A DNA stretch of 6,018 nt from an uncultured Clostridia bacterium (lineage in GTDB: Bacteria > Bacillota > Clostridia > Christensenellales > Borkfalkiaceae), in NCBI GenBank assembly GCA_944338265.1, contig CALVLO010000089.1, positions 1-6,018 of the forward strand. The letters are read 5' to 3'. The translations under genes were made by a program, and so were the position numbers. Shown here one piece after another: positions 1-4,662 of this stretch (the stretch's first letter is position 1; each line of letters opens with the position of its first letter). The notes under the pieces were generated by a model. That model ran no database searches and had not been told where the DNA came from. It was given only the letters and a program-made list of their open reading frames with translations.

Positions 1-5
1 TTCAT
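1..5 (-). CDS. Start of a divergent leftward gene (only the first codon visible)
   Basis: Read on the minus strand, an ATG (3-5) is preceded by AAGGAGA (11-17) with a five-base spacer, a near-ideal ribosome site. An extended -10 lies further upstream at 44-52. Only five coding bases are inside the window, so the product cannot be identified. Genes divergent from HxlR-family regulators are often their targets, commonly oxidoreductases, nitroreductases or flavin proteins. That is family knowledge and not something visible here. Confidence 0.5.
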
Positions 6-43
6 ACAAATCTCCTTCGGTGTAAATTTGGTTTTGCAACTCT

Positions 44-52
44 ATTTTACCA
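44..52 (-). promoter_or_regulatory. Extended -10 promoter for the divergent leftward gene
   Basis: The minus strand reads TGG followed by TAAAAT (44-49), an extended -10. The expected -35 position (67-72) holds no good match, so the promoter would rely on the TGn extension or an activator. The right arm of the 13-bp inverted repeat (54-66) lies just upstream, in the -10/-35 spacer, where a bound regulator could control it. The core TAAAATAGAG is identical to that of the ppa promoter near 3250. Confidence 0.5.
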
Positions 53-70
53 CAGATTTGTATGAACTCC

Positions 71-85
71 TTTTTTTTTTTTTTT
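71..85. repeat. Homopolymeric run of 15 T
   Basis: Fifteen consecutive T, then C and four more T, lie between the two divergent promoters. Such tracts bend DNA or act as UP-like elements, are prone to replication slippage, and are a frequent place for assembly length errors. Confidence 0.85.
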
Positions 86-88
86 CTT

Positions 89-120
89 TTGCACTTAATA
101 GTATAATTCACCGCTATAAT
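89..120 (+). promoter_or_regulatory. Promoter of the HxlR-family regulator gene
   Basis: A perfect TATAAT lies at 115-120, 24 bases before the start codon. TTGCAC at 89-94 resembles a -35 but sits 20 bases away, which is long; at 17-base spacing the hexamer is CACTTA. A second TATAAT at 102-107 would have only the T tract as its -35. A start near 127 would leave a short leader just containing the ribosome site AAGGAG (131-136). Confidence 0.55.
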
Positions 121-144
121 AAAAGGAAAAAAGGAGCGTGACTT

Positions 145-471
145 ATGCTGACAAAAGAAGAACTGCCCGAATGCCCCGTGGCGACGACCGTACAGCTCAT
201 CGGCAACAAATGGAAGCTACTCATCCTTCGCAACCTCATCTACAACGGCGCGCAGCGGTTCACCGACTTTCTGAAAACCATCCCCGGCATCAGTAAAAAG
301 GTGCTGACGGATAATTTGCGTGCATTGGAGAGCGACGGGCTCATCGAACGCGAAGTATTTGCGAAAGTCCCGCCGCGCGTCGTCTATTCCCTGTCCGATC
401 TCGGCAAAACATTAAAGCCCATCCTCGATGCCATGTTCGATTGGGGAACGGATTACAAGAAGACTTTATAG
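145..471 (+). CDS. HxlR-family winged-helix transcriptional regulator
   Basis: A 108-residue protein, the usual HxlR length. HxlR proteins are dimeric winged-helix DNA-binding regulators, several of which sense electrophiles or oxidants through a conserved N-terminal cysteine. Visible hallmarks are C10 followed by PV, the segment LIGNKWKLLILRNL (18-31), the recognition region around FTDFLKTIPGISKKVLTDNL (39-58), and the wing ending YSLSDLGKTL (81-90). The start is supported by AAGGAG at 131-136 with an eight-base spacer. The gene is monocistronic, divergent from a gene at the left edge and convergent with ybaK, with a hairpin terminator after it. It probably controls the divergent gene and itself. 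The effector cannot be inferred. The family call is firm. Confidence 0.93.
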   Translation: MLTKEELPECPVATTVQLIGNKWKLLILRNLIYNGAQRFTDFLKTIPGISKKVLTDNLRALESDGLIEREVFAKVPPRVVYSLSDLGKTLKPILDAMFDWGTDYKKTL

Positions 472-532
472 CGCCTCACCCTTGCCGAAACGAGAGATGC
501 GCCGCACCATGCCCATTACAAGTAGAACAGCA

Positions 533-570
533 CGGGAGCATGTCCGCCTCGGACATGCTCCCGCCGTTTT
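533..570 (+). terminator. Rho-independent-type terminator between convergent genes
   Basis: A perfect 13-bp stem (533-545 with 551-563) has a 5-base loop and is followed by CCG and TTTT. It lies 61 bases after the HxlR gene and 45 bases beyond the ybaK stop on the other strand. The T tract favours + strand use. On the minus strand no T run follows, though the stem could still slow polymerase or protect the mRNA 3' end. Confidence 0.7.
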
Positions 571-608
571 GCAAAAATATTCCGCCAACGCGGACATGGT
601 GCCCGCAT

Positions 609-1073
609 TTATTCCCGCACAAGATCGCAGAGCGTGCAGCGGACCGCCTTGGCAAGGTCTGCGTATGCCGCTTCGATCTGAACACCGACCTTCCCGCCGC
701 TGAAAAAGATGGTCTGCCCCTCCGCACTGCGGTGGACGAAGGTCGGAAACGCCTTCTTCATGCCGAGCGGCGAGCAGCCGCCGTGGACATACCCCGTAAG
801 CGGGAAGAGGTCCCTCTGCGGAAGCATCTCTACCGACTTCTCCCCCGCCGCCTTCGCCGCCTTTTTGAGATCGAGCTCCGCCCCGACGGGGATAACAAAC
901 ACATAGTACTTGCGCGGCGACCCGACGGTGACGAGCGTCTTATAGACGCGCGCCGCATCCTCGCCGAGCGCCGCCGCCACTTCCGTTCCCGAGAGCGCCC
1001 CGCCCGCATAGATATGCACCGCGTAGGGTGCGCCGATGCGCTCCAAAATGCGCATCGCATTCGTCTTTTCCAT
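609..1073 (-). CDS. ybaK: Cys-tRNA(Pro)/Cys-tRNA(Cys) deacylase, YbaK family
   Basis: A 154-residue protein of the YbaK/ProX editing-domain family, which hydrolyses Cys-tRNA(Pro) formed by mischarging by prolyl-tRNA synthetase. Typical length is about 155-160. Visible marks are VYKTLVT with the conserved lysine K45, GSPRKYYVFVIPV (51-63), the following LDLKKAAKA, and GYVHGGCSPLGMKKAFPTF (94-112). The frame is open upstream to 1283, but the ATG at 1073 has GGAG six bases before it and begins the family-like N terminus METKNA-type helix (M-E-K-T-N-A-M-R-I-L). It is the last gene of the five-gene operon, 41 bases after the zinc-ribbon gene, with a 9-bp hairpin in the gap. The exact mischarged substrate is inferred from the family. 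Confidence 0.93.
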   Translation of the reverse strand: MEKTNAMRILERIGAPYAVHIYAGGALSGTEVAAALGEDAARVYKTLVTVGSPRKYYVFVIPVGAELDLKKAAKAAGEKSVEMLPQRDLFPLTGYVHGGCSPLGMKKAFPTFVHRSAEGQTIFFSGGKVGVQIEAAYADLAKAVRCTLCDLVRE

Positions 1074-1089
1074 TGTCTTCTCCAAGCAG

Positions 1090-1110
1090 GCGGGGCGCCA
1101 AGCGCCCCGC
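1090..1110 (-). other. Intercistronic GC hairpin upstream of ybaK
   Basis: A perfect 9-bp GC-rich stem (1090-1098 with 1102-1110) with a CAA loop on the + strand lies between the zinc-ribbon stop and the ybaK ribosome site. No T run follows it in the direction of transcription, so it is a weak terminator at best. It may act as a pause, processing or mRNA-stability element that sets ybaK expression. Confidence 0.55.
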
Positions 1111-1114
1111 AGCT

Positions 1115-1507
1115 TTATTTGATCTCTTCTATTTTCTCCGCGATCCCGCCGCCGCATTCGGTGCAGAACTTCTCCGCCTCTTCCGCGCGCCTGCCGCACT
1201 TGGAACATACACGGAATTTTTCGACGATTTTCCCGCCGCACTCCGAACAGAACTTTTCCGCGGGCGAGGCGTGCCTTCCGCACTGAGAACAGACTCGCGC
1301 CGCTTCGTGCGCCGCACGCTCGGCGGCTGCCGCCTCCTCTTTCTGCTCCTTGCGCGCCTCCGCGCGCTCGCGGACGGCGTCTTTGGCGTTATCGATCGCG
1401 TCGTTCGCCTTGTCCTTGGCGGCGTCGACCGCCGTCTCGACCGCTTCGTCCTTGGCTTTTCCGAGCAGATCGGCAATTCCCTTTTTGATCGAATCGAACA
1501 GACCCAT
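1115..1507 (-). CDS. Small helical protein with two C-terminal zinc ribbons
   Basis: A 130-residue protein with no recognised specific function. After the N terminus MGLFDSIKKGIADLLGKA comes a charged Ala/Lys/Glu/Asp-rich region (about 18-70) with heptad-like repeats such as AKDKANDAIDNAKDAV, predicted to be a long amphipathic helix or coiled coil. Two tandem zinc ribbons follow, each CxxC-x10-CxxC: C73, C76, C87, C90 and C101, C104, C115, C118. They match at 16 of 22 positions and start 28 residues apart, indicating internal duplication. There is no signal peptide or membrane segment. The start ATG at 1507 has GAGGG about seven bases upstream. It lies 14 bases after the cysteine hydrolase gene, so is co-transcribed. 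Possible roles are scaffold, nucleic-acid or membrane-surface binding; none is shown by the sequence. Confidence 0.85.
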   Translation of the reverse strand: MGLFDSIKKGIADLLGKAKDEAVETAVDAAKDKANDAIDNAKDAVRERAEARKEQKEEAAAAERAAHEAARVCSQCGRHASPAEKFCSECGGKIVEKFRVCSKCGRRAEEAEKFCTECGGGIAEKIEEIK

Positions 1508-1521
1508 TGTTTTCCCTCTTT

Positions 1522-2025
1522 TCAAATGATTTCTATCTGACAGCTCTGCATCGTGCAAAGCGCCGCTTCGTGCGCCTCCCGCGAGGTGCCCGCACAAGCA
1601 TCGGCGAAGACCCGCACGCTCGCCTCGGGCGCAAATGCGCGGAGGAGCAGCGCGTTGGAGACGACGCAAATATCCGTACACACGCCGCACAGCGAAATTT
1701 CATCGAAGGCGGCGGCATATTCCGCGAGGGGAACGCTTCCGAACGTCCCCTTCTCGAAGATGCGCGCACCGCTGCGGTATACCTCGGGCAAGATCTCCCA
1801 CCCCGCGGTGCCGCGGATGCAATGGGGTACGGGAAGACATCTGCCCTCGTGCGTTTCGAGGTAGTCTTCGCCGTGCGTATCCTGCGTATAGACGACTTCC
1901 TCCGCCGCCGCAATTAAGCTGCGAACGGCAGGCACGATCTCTTGCGCCTCCTTGGTGCCGAGCGCGCCGTTTACAAAGTCGCGCTGCATATCCACCACAA
2001 TGAGCAGCCGCCTCATTGCAGGCAT
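1522..2025 (-). CDS. Isochorismatase-like cysteine hydrolase, nicotinamidase-type
   Basis: A 167-residue cysteine hydrolase. The likely catalytic triad is D12 in VVDMQRDF, K92 in FEKGTFGS and C116 in CGVCTDICV. The stretch with D49, H51, H59 and H68 (DTHGEDYLETHEGR, then PVPHCIRGTAGWE) resembles the metal-binding segment of nicotinamidase (PncA), which converts nicotinamide to nicotinate in NAD salvage. That makes it a better guess than isochorismatase, though substrate is not certain. AAGGAG at 2034-2039 is eight bases before the ATG at 2025. A second ATG at 2016, overlapping the previous stop as ATGA, is 17 bases from that site and less likely. The gene overlaps the SGNH hydrolase end by 13 bases, so translational coupling is likely. 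Confidence 0.85.
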   Translation of the reverse strand: MPAMRRLLIVVDMQRDFVNGALGTKEAQEIVPAVRSLIAAAEEVVYTQDTHGEDYLETHEGRCLPVPHCIRGTAGWEILPEVYRSGARIFEKGTFGSVPLAEYAAAFDEISLCGVCTDICVVSNALLLRAFAPEASVRVFADACAGTSREAHEAALCTMQSCQIEII

Positions 2026-2681
2026 TTTTTCAGCTCCTTGATGAGCATATCGGCGATATAGCGGCACCCGCGGTGCGTGGGATGCACGCCGTCCGTTGCA
2101 AACTGCGCGGGGTCGATATCCTGCGTCAAGCCCATGAACACCTCGTCCACGGGAATGAGCGGGAGCGCGCGCTCTGCAGCGATCTCGCGGATGATCGCGT
2201 TGAATGTATTGAGGAAGGGGCGGAAGCGCTGCTTATCCCCCATCTTCAGCGCGAAGGGCTGCAAAAGATAGAGCTTTGCGCCCGTCGCCGAGATCGCATC
2301 CACCAGCGCCGTGTAATTCGAACGAAACGCCTCGGGCGTGACCTCCTCCCCGCGCGCGAAGCGGCACCAGACATCGTTGATTCCCACCTCTAAAACGACG
2401 TGATCGGGCTTTTCCGCAACGACGTCGCGCTCCACGCGCTGCAAGAGCTCGGCGGTGCGCTCCCCGCCGTTGCCGCGGTTGAGAAAACAAAACTTCGTAT
2501 CGGGATACAGAAGGCGGAGCTTGCCCGCCGCGATCTTGACGTAGCCCACGCCGAGGTCGTTCCCGTCCATGTGGTTGCGGCAGGACTCGGTGATGGAATC
2601 ACCGAAAAAGACGATCTTGACCGCAGTTCCCTGCCCTTCCTGCGGCTCCTGTACCTTTATGACGTCCGGCTGCGTTTTCAT
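2013..2681 (-). CDS. SGNH/GDSL-family hydrolase (esterase/lipase-like)
   Basis: A 222-residue SGNH hydrolase with all four family blocks: GDSIT (27-31) with nucleophile S29, LNRGNGGERT (67-76) with the oxyanion glycine, VGIND (99-103) with N102, and DGVHPT (197-202) with D197 and H200. Such enzymes remove acyl or acetyl groups from lipids, sugars or other esters. There is no signal peptide, so it is probably cytoplasmic, and the substrate is unknown. The start overlaps the ppa stop as ATGA, and GGAGG (2688-2692) is six bases upstream. The first 20 residues are a polar extension before the VKIVFFGDS strand. It is second in the ppa operon. Confidence 0.9.
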   Translation of the reverse strand: MKTQPDVIKVQEPQEGQGTAVKIVFFGDSITESCRNHMDGNDLGVGYVKIAAGKLRLLYPDTKFCFLNRGNGGERTAELLQRVERDVVAEKPDHVVLEVGINDVWCRFARGEEVTPEAFRSNYTALVDAISATGAKLYLLQPFALKMGDKQRFRPFLNTFNAIIREIAAERALPLIPVDEVFMGLTQDIDPAQFATDGVHPTHRGCRYIADMLIKELKKCLQ

Positions 2682-3214
2682 ACCCTGCCTCCGAACTTCT
2701 CTTCATACGCCTTTAAGCACTTTTGGATGATCTCCACCGCCTCTTCGCGGTGCGCGATCTCGCGGACGGTCGTCTTCTTGTGCTCGAGCGTCTTGTACAC
2801 TTCAAAAAAGTGCATCATCTCTTCAAAGATATGCTTGGGGAGTTCCTGGATATCGTAATACCCGTTGTATGTCGGATCTTTGAAGGGAATGGCGATGATC
2901 TTCTCGTCCAGCGCGCCGCTATCGACCATCTTGATGACGCCGATGGGATAGCAGTTGACGAGCGTCATCGGATAGATCGCCTCGTTGCAGAGAACGAGCA
3001 CGTCCAGCGGGTCGCCATCGTCGGCATAAGTGCGCGGGATAAACCCGTAGTTGGAGGGATAGACGGTGGACGTATACAGCACGCGGTCGATCTTCAAAAG
3101 CCCCGTATCCTTATCCAGCTCGTACTTCGTCTTGCTCCCCTTGGGGATCTCGATGAGCGCTTCGAAGCTCTTCGGCGTGATGCGCTTTCCATCAATATCG
3201 TGCCAAATGTTCAT
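2678..3214 (-). CDS. ppa: Inorganic pyrophosphatase, family I soluble
   Basis: A 178-residue cytoplasmic enzyme that hydrolyses pyrophosphate to two phosphates, pulling biosynthetic reactions forward. E. coli Ppa has about the same length. By my alignment from memory all active-site residues are present: E22, K30, E32, R44, Y56, D66, D68, D71 (motif DDGDPLDVLV), D98, D103, K105, Y140 and K141. The ATG at 3214 follows AAAGGAGA (3219-3226). It is the first gene of the five-gene operon, with its own promoter at 3250-3278. The downstream gene overlaps it by four bases. Many Clostridia use family II or membrane pyrophosphatases, but family I enzymes are also known. Confidence 0.97.
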   Translation of the reverse strand: MNIWHDIDGKRITPKSFEALIEIPKGSKTKYELDKDTGLLKIDRVLYTSTVYPSNYGFIPRTYADDGDPLDVLVLCNEAIYPMTLVNCYPIGVIKMVDSGALDEKIIAIPFKDPTYNGYYDIQELPKHIFEEMMHFFEVYKTLEHKKTTVREIAHREEAVEIIQKCLKAYEEKFGGRV

Positions 3215-3249
3215 AAAATCTCCTTTCCACCCAATATCGTTCTTTCTCT

Positions 3250-3278
3250 ATTTTAGCATACTTTGTACGCCCCCGCAA
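3250..3278 (-). promoter_or_regulatory. Promoter of the ppa operon
   Basis: On the minus strand TTGCGG (3273-3278) and TAAAAT (3250-3255) are 17 bases apart, with TGC directly before the -10 (extended -10). Transcription would start near 3243, giving a leader of about 30 bases with the ppa ribosome site. The promoter is divergent from the tRNA promoter, separated by an A/T-rich stretch (3291-3326). Confidence 0.75.
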
Positions 3279-3329
3279 GATGTGCGCGGGAAATTTTTTG
3301 TATTTTTTTGCATTTCAAGAAAATATGCT

Positions 3330-3358
3330 TTGACAAGCCGCGCCGTTTATGGTATATT
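3330..3358 (+). promoter_or_regulatory. Near-consensus sigma-A promoter of tRNA-Ser
   Basis: TTGACA (3330-3335) and TATATT (3353-3358) have a 17-base spacer, with TGG directly before the -10. An A/T-rich tract upstream (3291-3326) may serve as an UP element. The expected start is near 3365, about 26 bases before the mature tRNA 5' end, leaving a short leader for RNase P. The strength suits a stable-RNA gene. Confidence 0.85.
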
Positions 3359-3390
3359 GATATGGCATTATAGATTGGATGAGCCGAAAT

Positions 3391-3481
3391 GCAGAAGTAC
3401 CCAAGAGGCTCAAGGGGCTCCCCTGCTAAGGGAGTAGTACCGTTACAGGTAGCACGAGTTCGAATCTCGTCTTCTGCGCCA
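3391..3481 (+). tRNA. tRNA-Ser (anticodon GCT), CCA encoded
   Basis: A 91-base class II tRNA. The acceptor stem GCAGAAG (3391-3397) pairs with CTTCTGC (3471-3477). The anticodon stem CTCCC/GGGAG (3418-3422, 3430-3434) closes the 7-base loop CTGCTAA with anticodon GCT at 3425-3427, reading AGC and AGT serine codons. A long variable arm (about 3435-3453) fits tRNA-Ser. The T stem ACGAG/CTCGT closes loop TTCGAAT (3459-3465). G3478 is the discriminator base expected for serine, and CCA is encoded at 3479-3481. Its last 16 bases also form the outer part of a 30-bp palindrome. Confidence 0.97.
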
Positions 3482-3530
3482 CGCAAAAAGCCCGCTTTTG
3501 GCGGGCTTTTTGCGTGGCGCAGAAGACGAG
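3466..3530. repeat. Perfect 30-bp inverted repeat spanning the tRNA-Ser 3' end and its terminator
   Basis: Bases 3466-3495 are the exact reverse complement of 3501-3530, with a five-base loop TTTTG. The left arm consists of the 3' strand of the T stem, the acceptor 3' strand, the discriminator, CCA and 14 downstream bases. The inner part is a normal terminator. The outer 19 bp on the right re-create the tRNA 3' end in reverse, and terminator function does not require this. The match stops abruptly at 3465/3531. Confidence 0.95.
3485..3511 (+). terminator. Bidirectional terminator downstream of tRNA-Ser
   Basis: The GC stem GCCCGC (3490-3495) with GCGGGC (3501-3506) is followed by TTTTT (3507-3511) and preceded by AAAAA (3485-3489), so it works on either strand. 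On + it ends the tRNA transcript. On - it would stop readthrough from rsmA before antisense RNA to the tRNA is made. Confidence 0.9.
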
Positions 3531-3663
3531 CCGCTCGGAGTCGTGTTTCCCACGAGTTCGCGCGCAGGCGGCGGCATGTGCGGCGCTGCGCCATACGTTG
3601 AAGAGGCACAAGACAGAGAAACAACTTTTCCCCAACAGCAAACTATACGGATTAACAGGCGTA
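3531..3663. other. Non-coding gap with possible tRNA-Ser fragments
   Basis: No supported gene. Three short direct matches to the tRNA occur in tRNA order: GGAGTCGT at 3537-3544 resembles GGAGTAGT (3431-3438, one mismatch), CACGAGTTCG at 3551-3560 equals 3453-3462, and CTGCGCCA at 3586-3593 equals 3474-3481. Spacing differs from the tRNA, so this is at most a decayed partial copy. The matches are short and could be chance. The remainder (3594-3663) shows nothing recognisable. Confidence 0.3.
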
Positions 3664-3700
3664 ATCGCGCGGGGCGGACATGTTGTCCGCCCCGCGCGAT
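3664..3700 (-). terminator. Long GC hairpin after rsmA, probable transcript 3' end
   Basis: A perfect 17-bp stem (3664-3680 with 3684-3700) with a TGT loop lies 17 bases beyond the rsmA stop. No clear T run follows on the minus strand, so it may be a weak or non-canonical terminator or an mRNA-end stabiliser, with the tRNA terminator as backup. It contains GGCGGACATG, also found in the hairpin at 533-563. Confidence 0.5.
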
Positions 3701-3717
3701 GATCATCCTATACACTC

Positions 3718-4554
3718 TTATACGATCCCCGCCGCGTGTAAAACGTCCGCAAGGCGGGCGAGAACCTCGGGCGGGAGCGTTTCTCCCCGCACCATGTCTG
3801 CAATGCCCGCCTCCGAAAGCAACGCCTTTGCCCGTTCGCGCGGAATGCGGAAGGCGCTCATGAGGTTGTTTTCCAGCGTCTTGCGGCGGCTCAAAAAGGC
3901 GCAGCGCACGGCGGCGCGGTAGGCTGCCGCGCTTGCAACGGGGATGCGCCCCTCTTCAAAATCGATGCGCACGACGGCACTATCCACATTGGGGCGAGGG
4001 AGGAACATGGTGCGCGGCACCCGCCGCGTGATGACCGCCTCCCCCTTTAATGCGATGGCGGCGGTGACGGCGCCGTATGCGGGCGTGCCCGCTTGGGCGG
4101 TAAAGCGCTCGGCGACCTCCTCCTGCACCATGACGGTGACGCCCTCGCACAGCTCCGCCTCTTCGAGGAAGCGCGTTAAAACGGGCGTGGTGACGTAATA
4201 GGGCAGGTTCGCGACGACGCGGTACGCCCCGAGTTCCCTTTCCAGCGCGGGAAGATCGGCTTTGAGAAAGTCACGGAAGATGACTTCCGTGTTTTCGCAC
4301 CCCGCGAGCGTTTCGGCGAGCACGGGTTGGAGCGTTTTGTCGATTTCGAGCGCGACGACCCTTTTCGCCGCCTTGGAGAGCGCGCGCGTAAGCGCGCCCG
4401 CGCCCGCGCCGATCTCCAAAACCGTCGTATCCGCGCCGACGCCGCCGTCCCGCACGATGGCGTCCAGCAGGTTCGCGTCCGTTAAAAAGTTCTGCCCGAA
4501 CTGTTTTTTGAAGGAAAACCCGTGTTTTAACAGAATGGTCTTGATTTCTTCCAT
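3718..4554 (-). CDS. rsmA: 16S rRNA (adenine1518-N6/adenine1519-N6)-dimethyltransferase
   Basis: A 278-residue KsgA/RsmA enzyme that uses S-adenosylmethionine to dimethylate two adjacent adenines near the 3' end of 16S rRNA, a late step of 30S assembly. Visible motifs are FGQNFL (19-24), the SAM-binding LEIGAGAGALT (46-56), acidic E70 in ALEID, catalytic NLPYY (116-120), FLPRPNVDSAVV (184-195) and FLSRRKTLENNL (220-231), then the C-terminal helical domain. The frame is open to 4620, but the ATG at 4554 has GAGGAG just upstream and gives the family N terminus. It follows the radical SAM gene with a terminator hairpin between, so it may also have its own weak promoter, which I could not define. 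Loss commonly gives kasugamycin resistance. Confidence 0.97.
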   Translation of the reverse strand: MEEIKTILLKHGFSFKKQFGQNFLTDANLLDAIVRDGGVGADTTVLEIGAGAGALTRALSKAAKRVVALEIDKTLQPVLAETLAGCENTEVIFRDFLKADLPALERELGAYRVVANLPYYVTTPVLTRFLEEAELCEGVTVMVQEEVAERFTAQAGTPAYGAVTAAIALKGEAVITRRVPRTMFLPRPNVDSAVVRIDFEEGRIPVASAAAYRAAVRCAFLSRRKTLENNLMSAFRIPRERAKALLSEAGIADMVRGETLPPEVLARLADVLHAAGIV

Positions 4555-4569
4555 ATTTCTCCTCGCATG

Positions 4570-4613
4570 GTCGGCGCGCCGACGCACAAATTGCAGATGA
4601 GGGAACTGCCCTC
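4570..4613 (-). other. rsmA leader with two small inverted repeats
   Basis: The 108-base gap upstream of rsmA holds a 14-bp perfect palindrome, GTCGGCGCGCCGAC (4570-4583), and a 5-bp stem (4599-4603 with 4609-4613). They sit 16-59 bases before the start codon. No convincing -35/-10 pair is visible; TTGTCG (minus strand, about 4614-4619) has no matching -10. They could be a regulator site or leader structure, or simply chance in GC-rich DNA. Confidence 0.3.
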
Positions 4614-4628
4614 CCGACAAAAGAAACA

Positions 4629-4656
4629 GAGGGAGCCGACGACGCGCGGCTCCCTC
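4629..4656 (-). terminator. Terminator hairpin between the radical SAM gene and rsmA
   Basis: A perfect 10-bp stem (4629-4638 with 4647-4656) with an 8-base loop is followed on the minus strand by TGTTTCTTTTG. It begins six bases after the radical SAM stop. It probably ends the tatD-rSAM transcript at least partly. The + side also has a GGTTTTTATT tail but no + gene to terminate. Confidence 0.7.
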
Positions 4657-4662
4657 CGGTTT

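Larger units (their letters stand above)
1..66. repeat. Perfect 13-bp inverted repeat, candidate HxlR operator
   Basis: TTCATACAAATCT (1-13) is the exact reverse complement of 54-66. The arms start 53 bases apart, close to five helical turns. The left arm covers the start codon and part of the ribosome site of the leftward gene, and the right arm lies in its promoter spacer. The left arm begins at base 1, so it may continue outside the window. Binding by the adjacent HxlR protein is inference. Confidence 0.6.

Noticed and set aside
1..90. The 13-bp inverted repeat plus T tract as a terminator on the + strand
   Set aside because: The loop is 40 bases and the stem is AT-rich, four bases separate it from the T run, and its left arm carries a start codon and ribosome site on the other strand.
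1074..1283. N-terminal 70-residue extension of YbaK
   Set aside because: The frame is open upstream but overlaps the zinc-ribbon gene in another frame, is Arg-rich and unlike the family. The ATG at 1073 has a good ribosome site.
441..1286. A 281-codon open frame on the + strand
   Set aside because: It is antisense to ybaK and the zinc-ribbon gene, has a low-complexity Arg/Pro/Leu-rich product, no ribosome site and no family motif. High GC keeps antisense frames open.
3272..3296. CCCGC/GCGGG hairpin followed by a T run on the + strand, as a terminator
   Set aside because: The stem is only 5 bp with a 9-base loop, an AAA intervenes before the T run, no + gene lies upstream, and the left arm is the -35 region of the ppa promoter.
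3466..3593. Integrative element attachment site at the tRNA
   Set aside because: An att pair should give a direct repeat of the tRNA 3' end flanking an element with an integrase. The long match here is inverted, and no integrase is present in the window.
3389..3863. Open frames crossing tRNA-Ser and the downstream gap, on both strands
   Set aside because: They are translations of the tRNA, its palindrome and GC-rich spacer. Products with strings such as RRRRDSN are typical false ORFs over tRNA ends.
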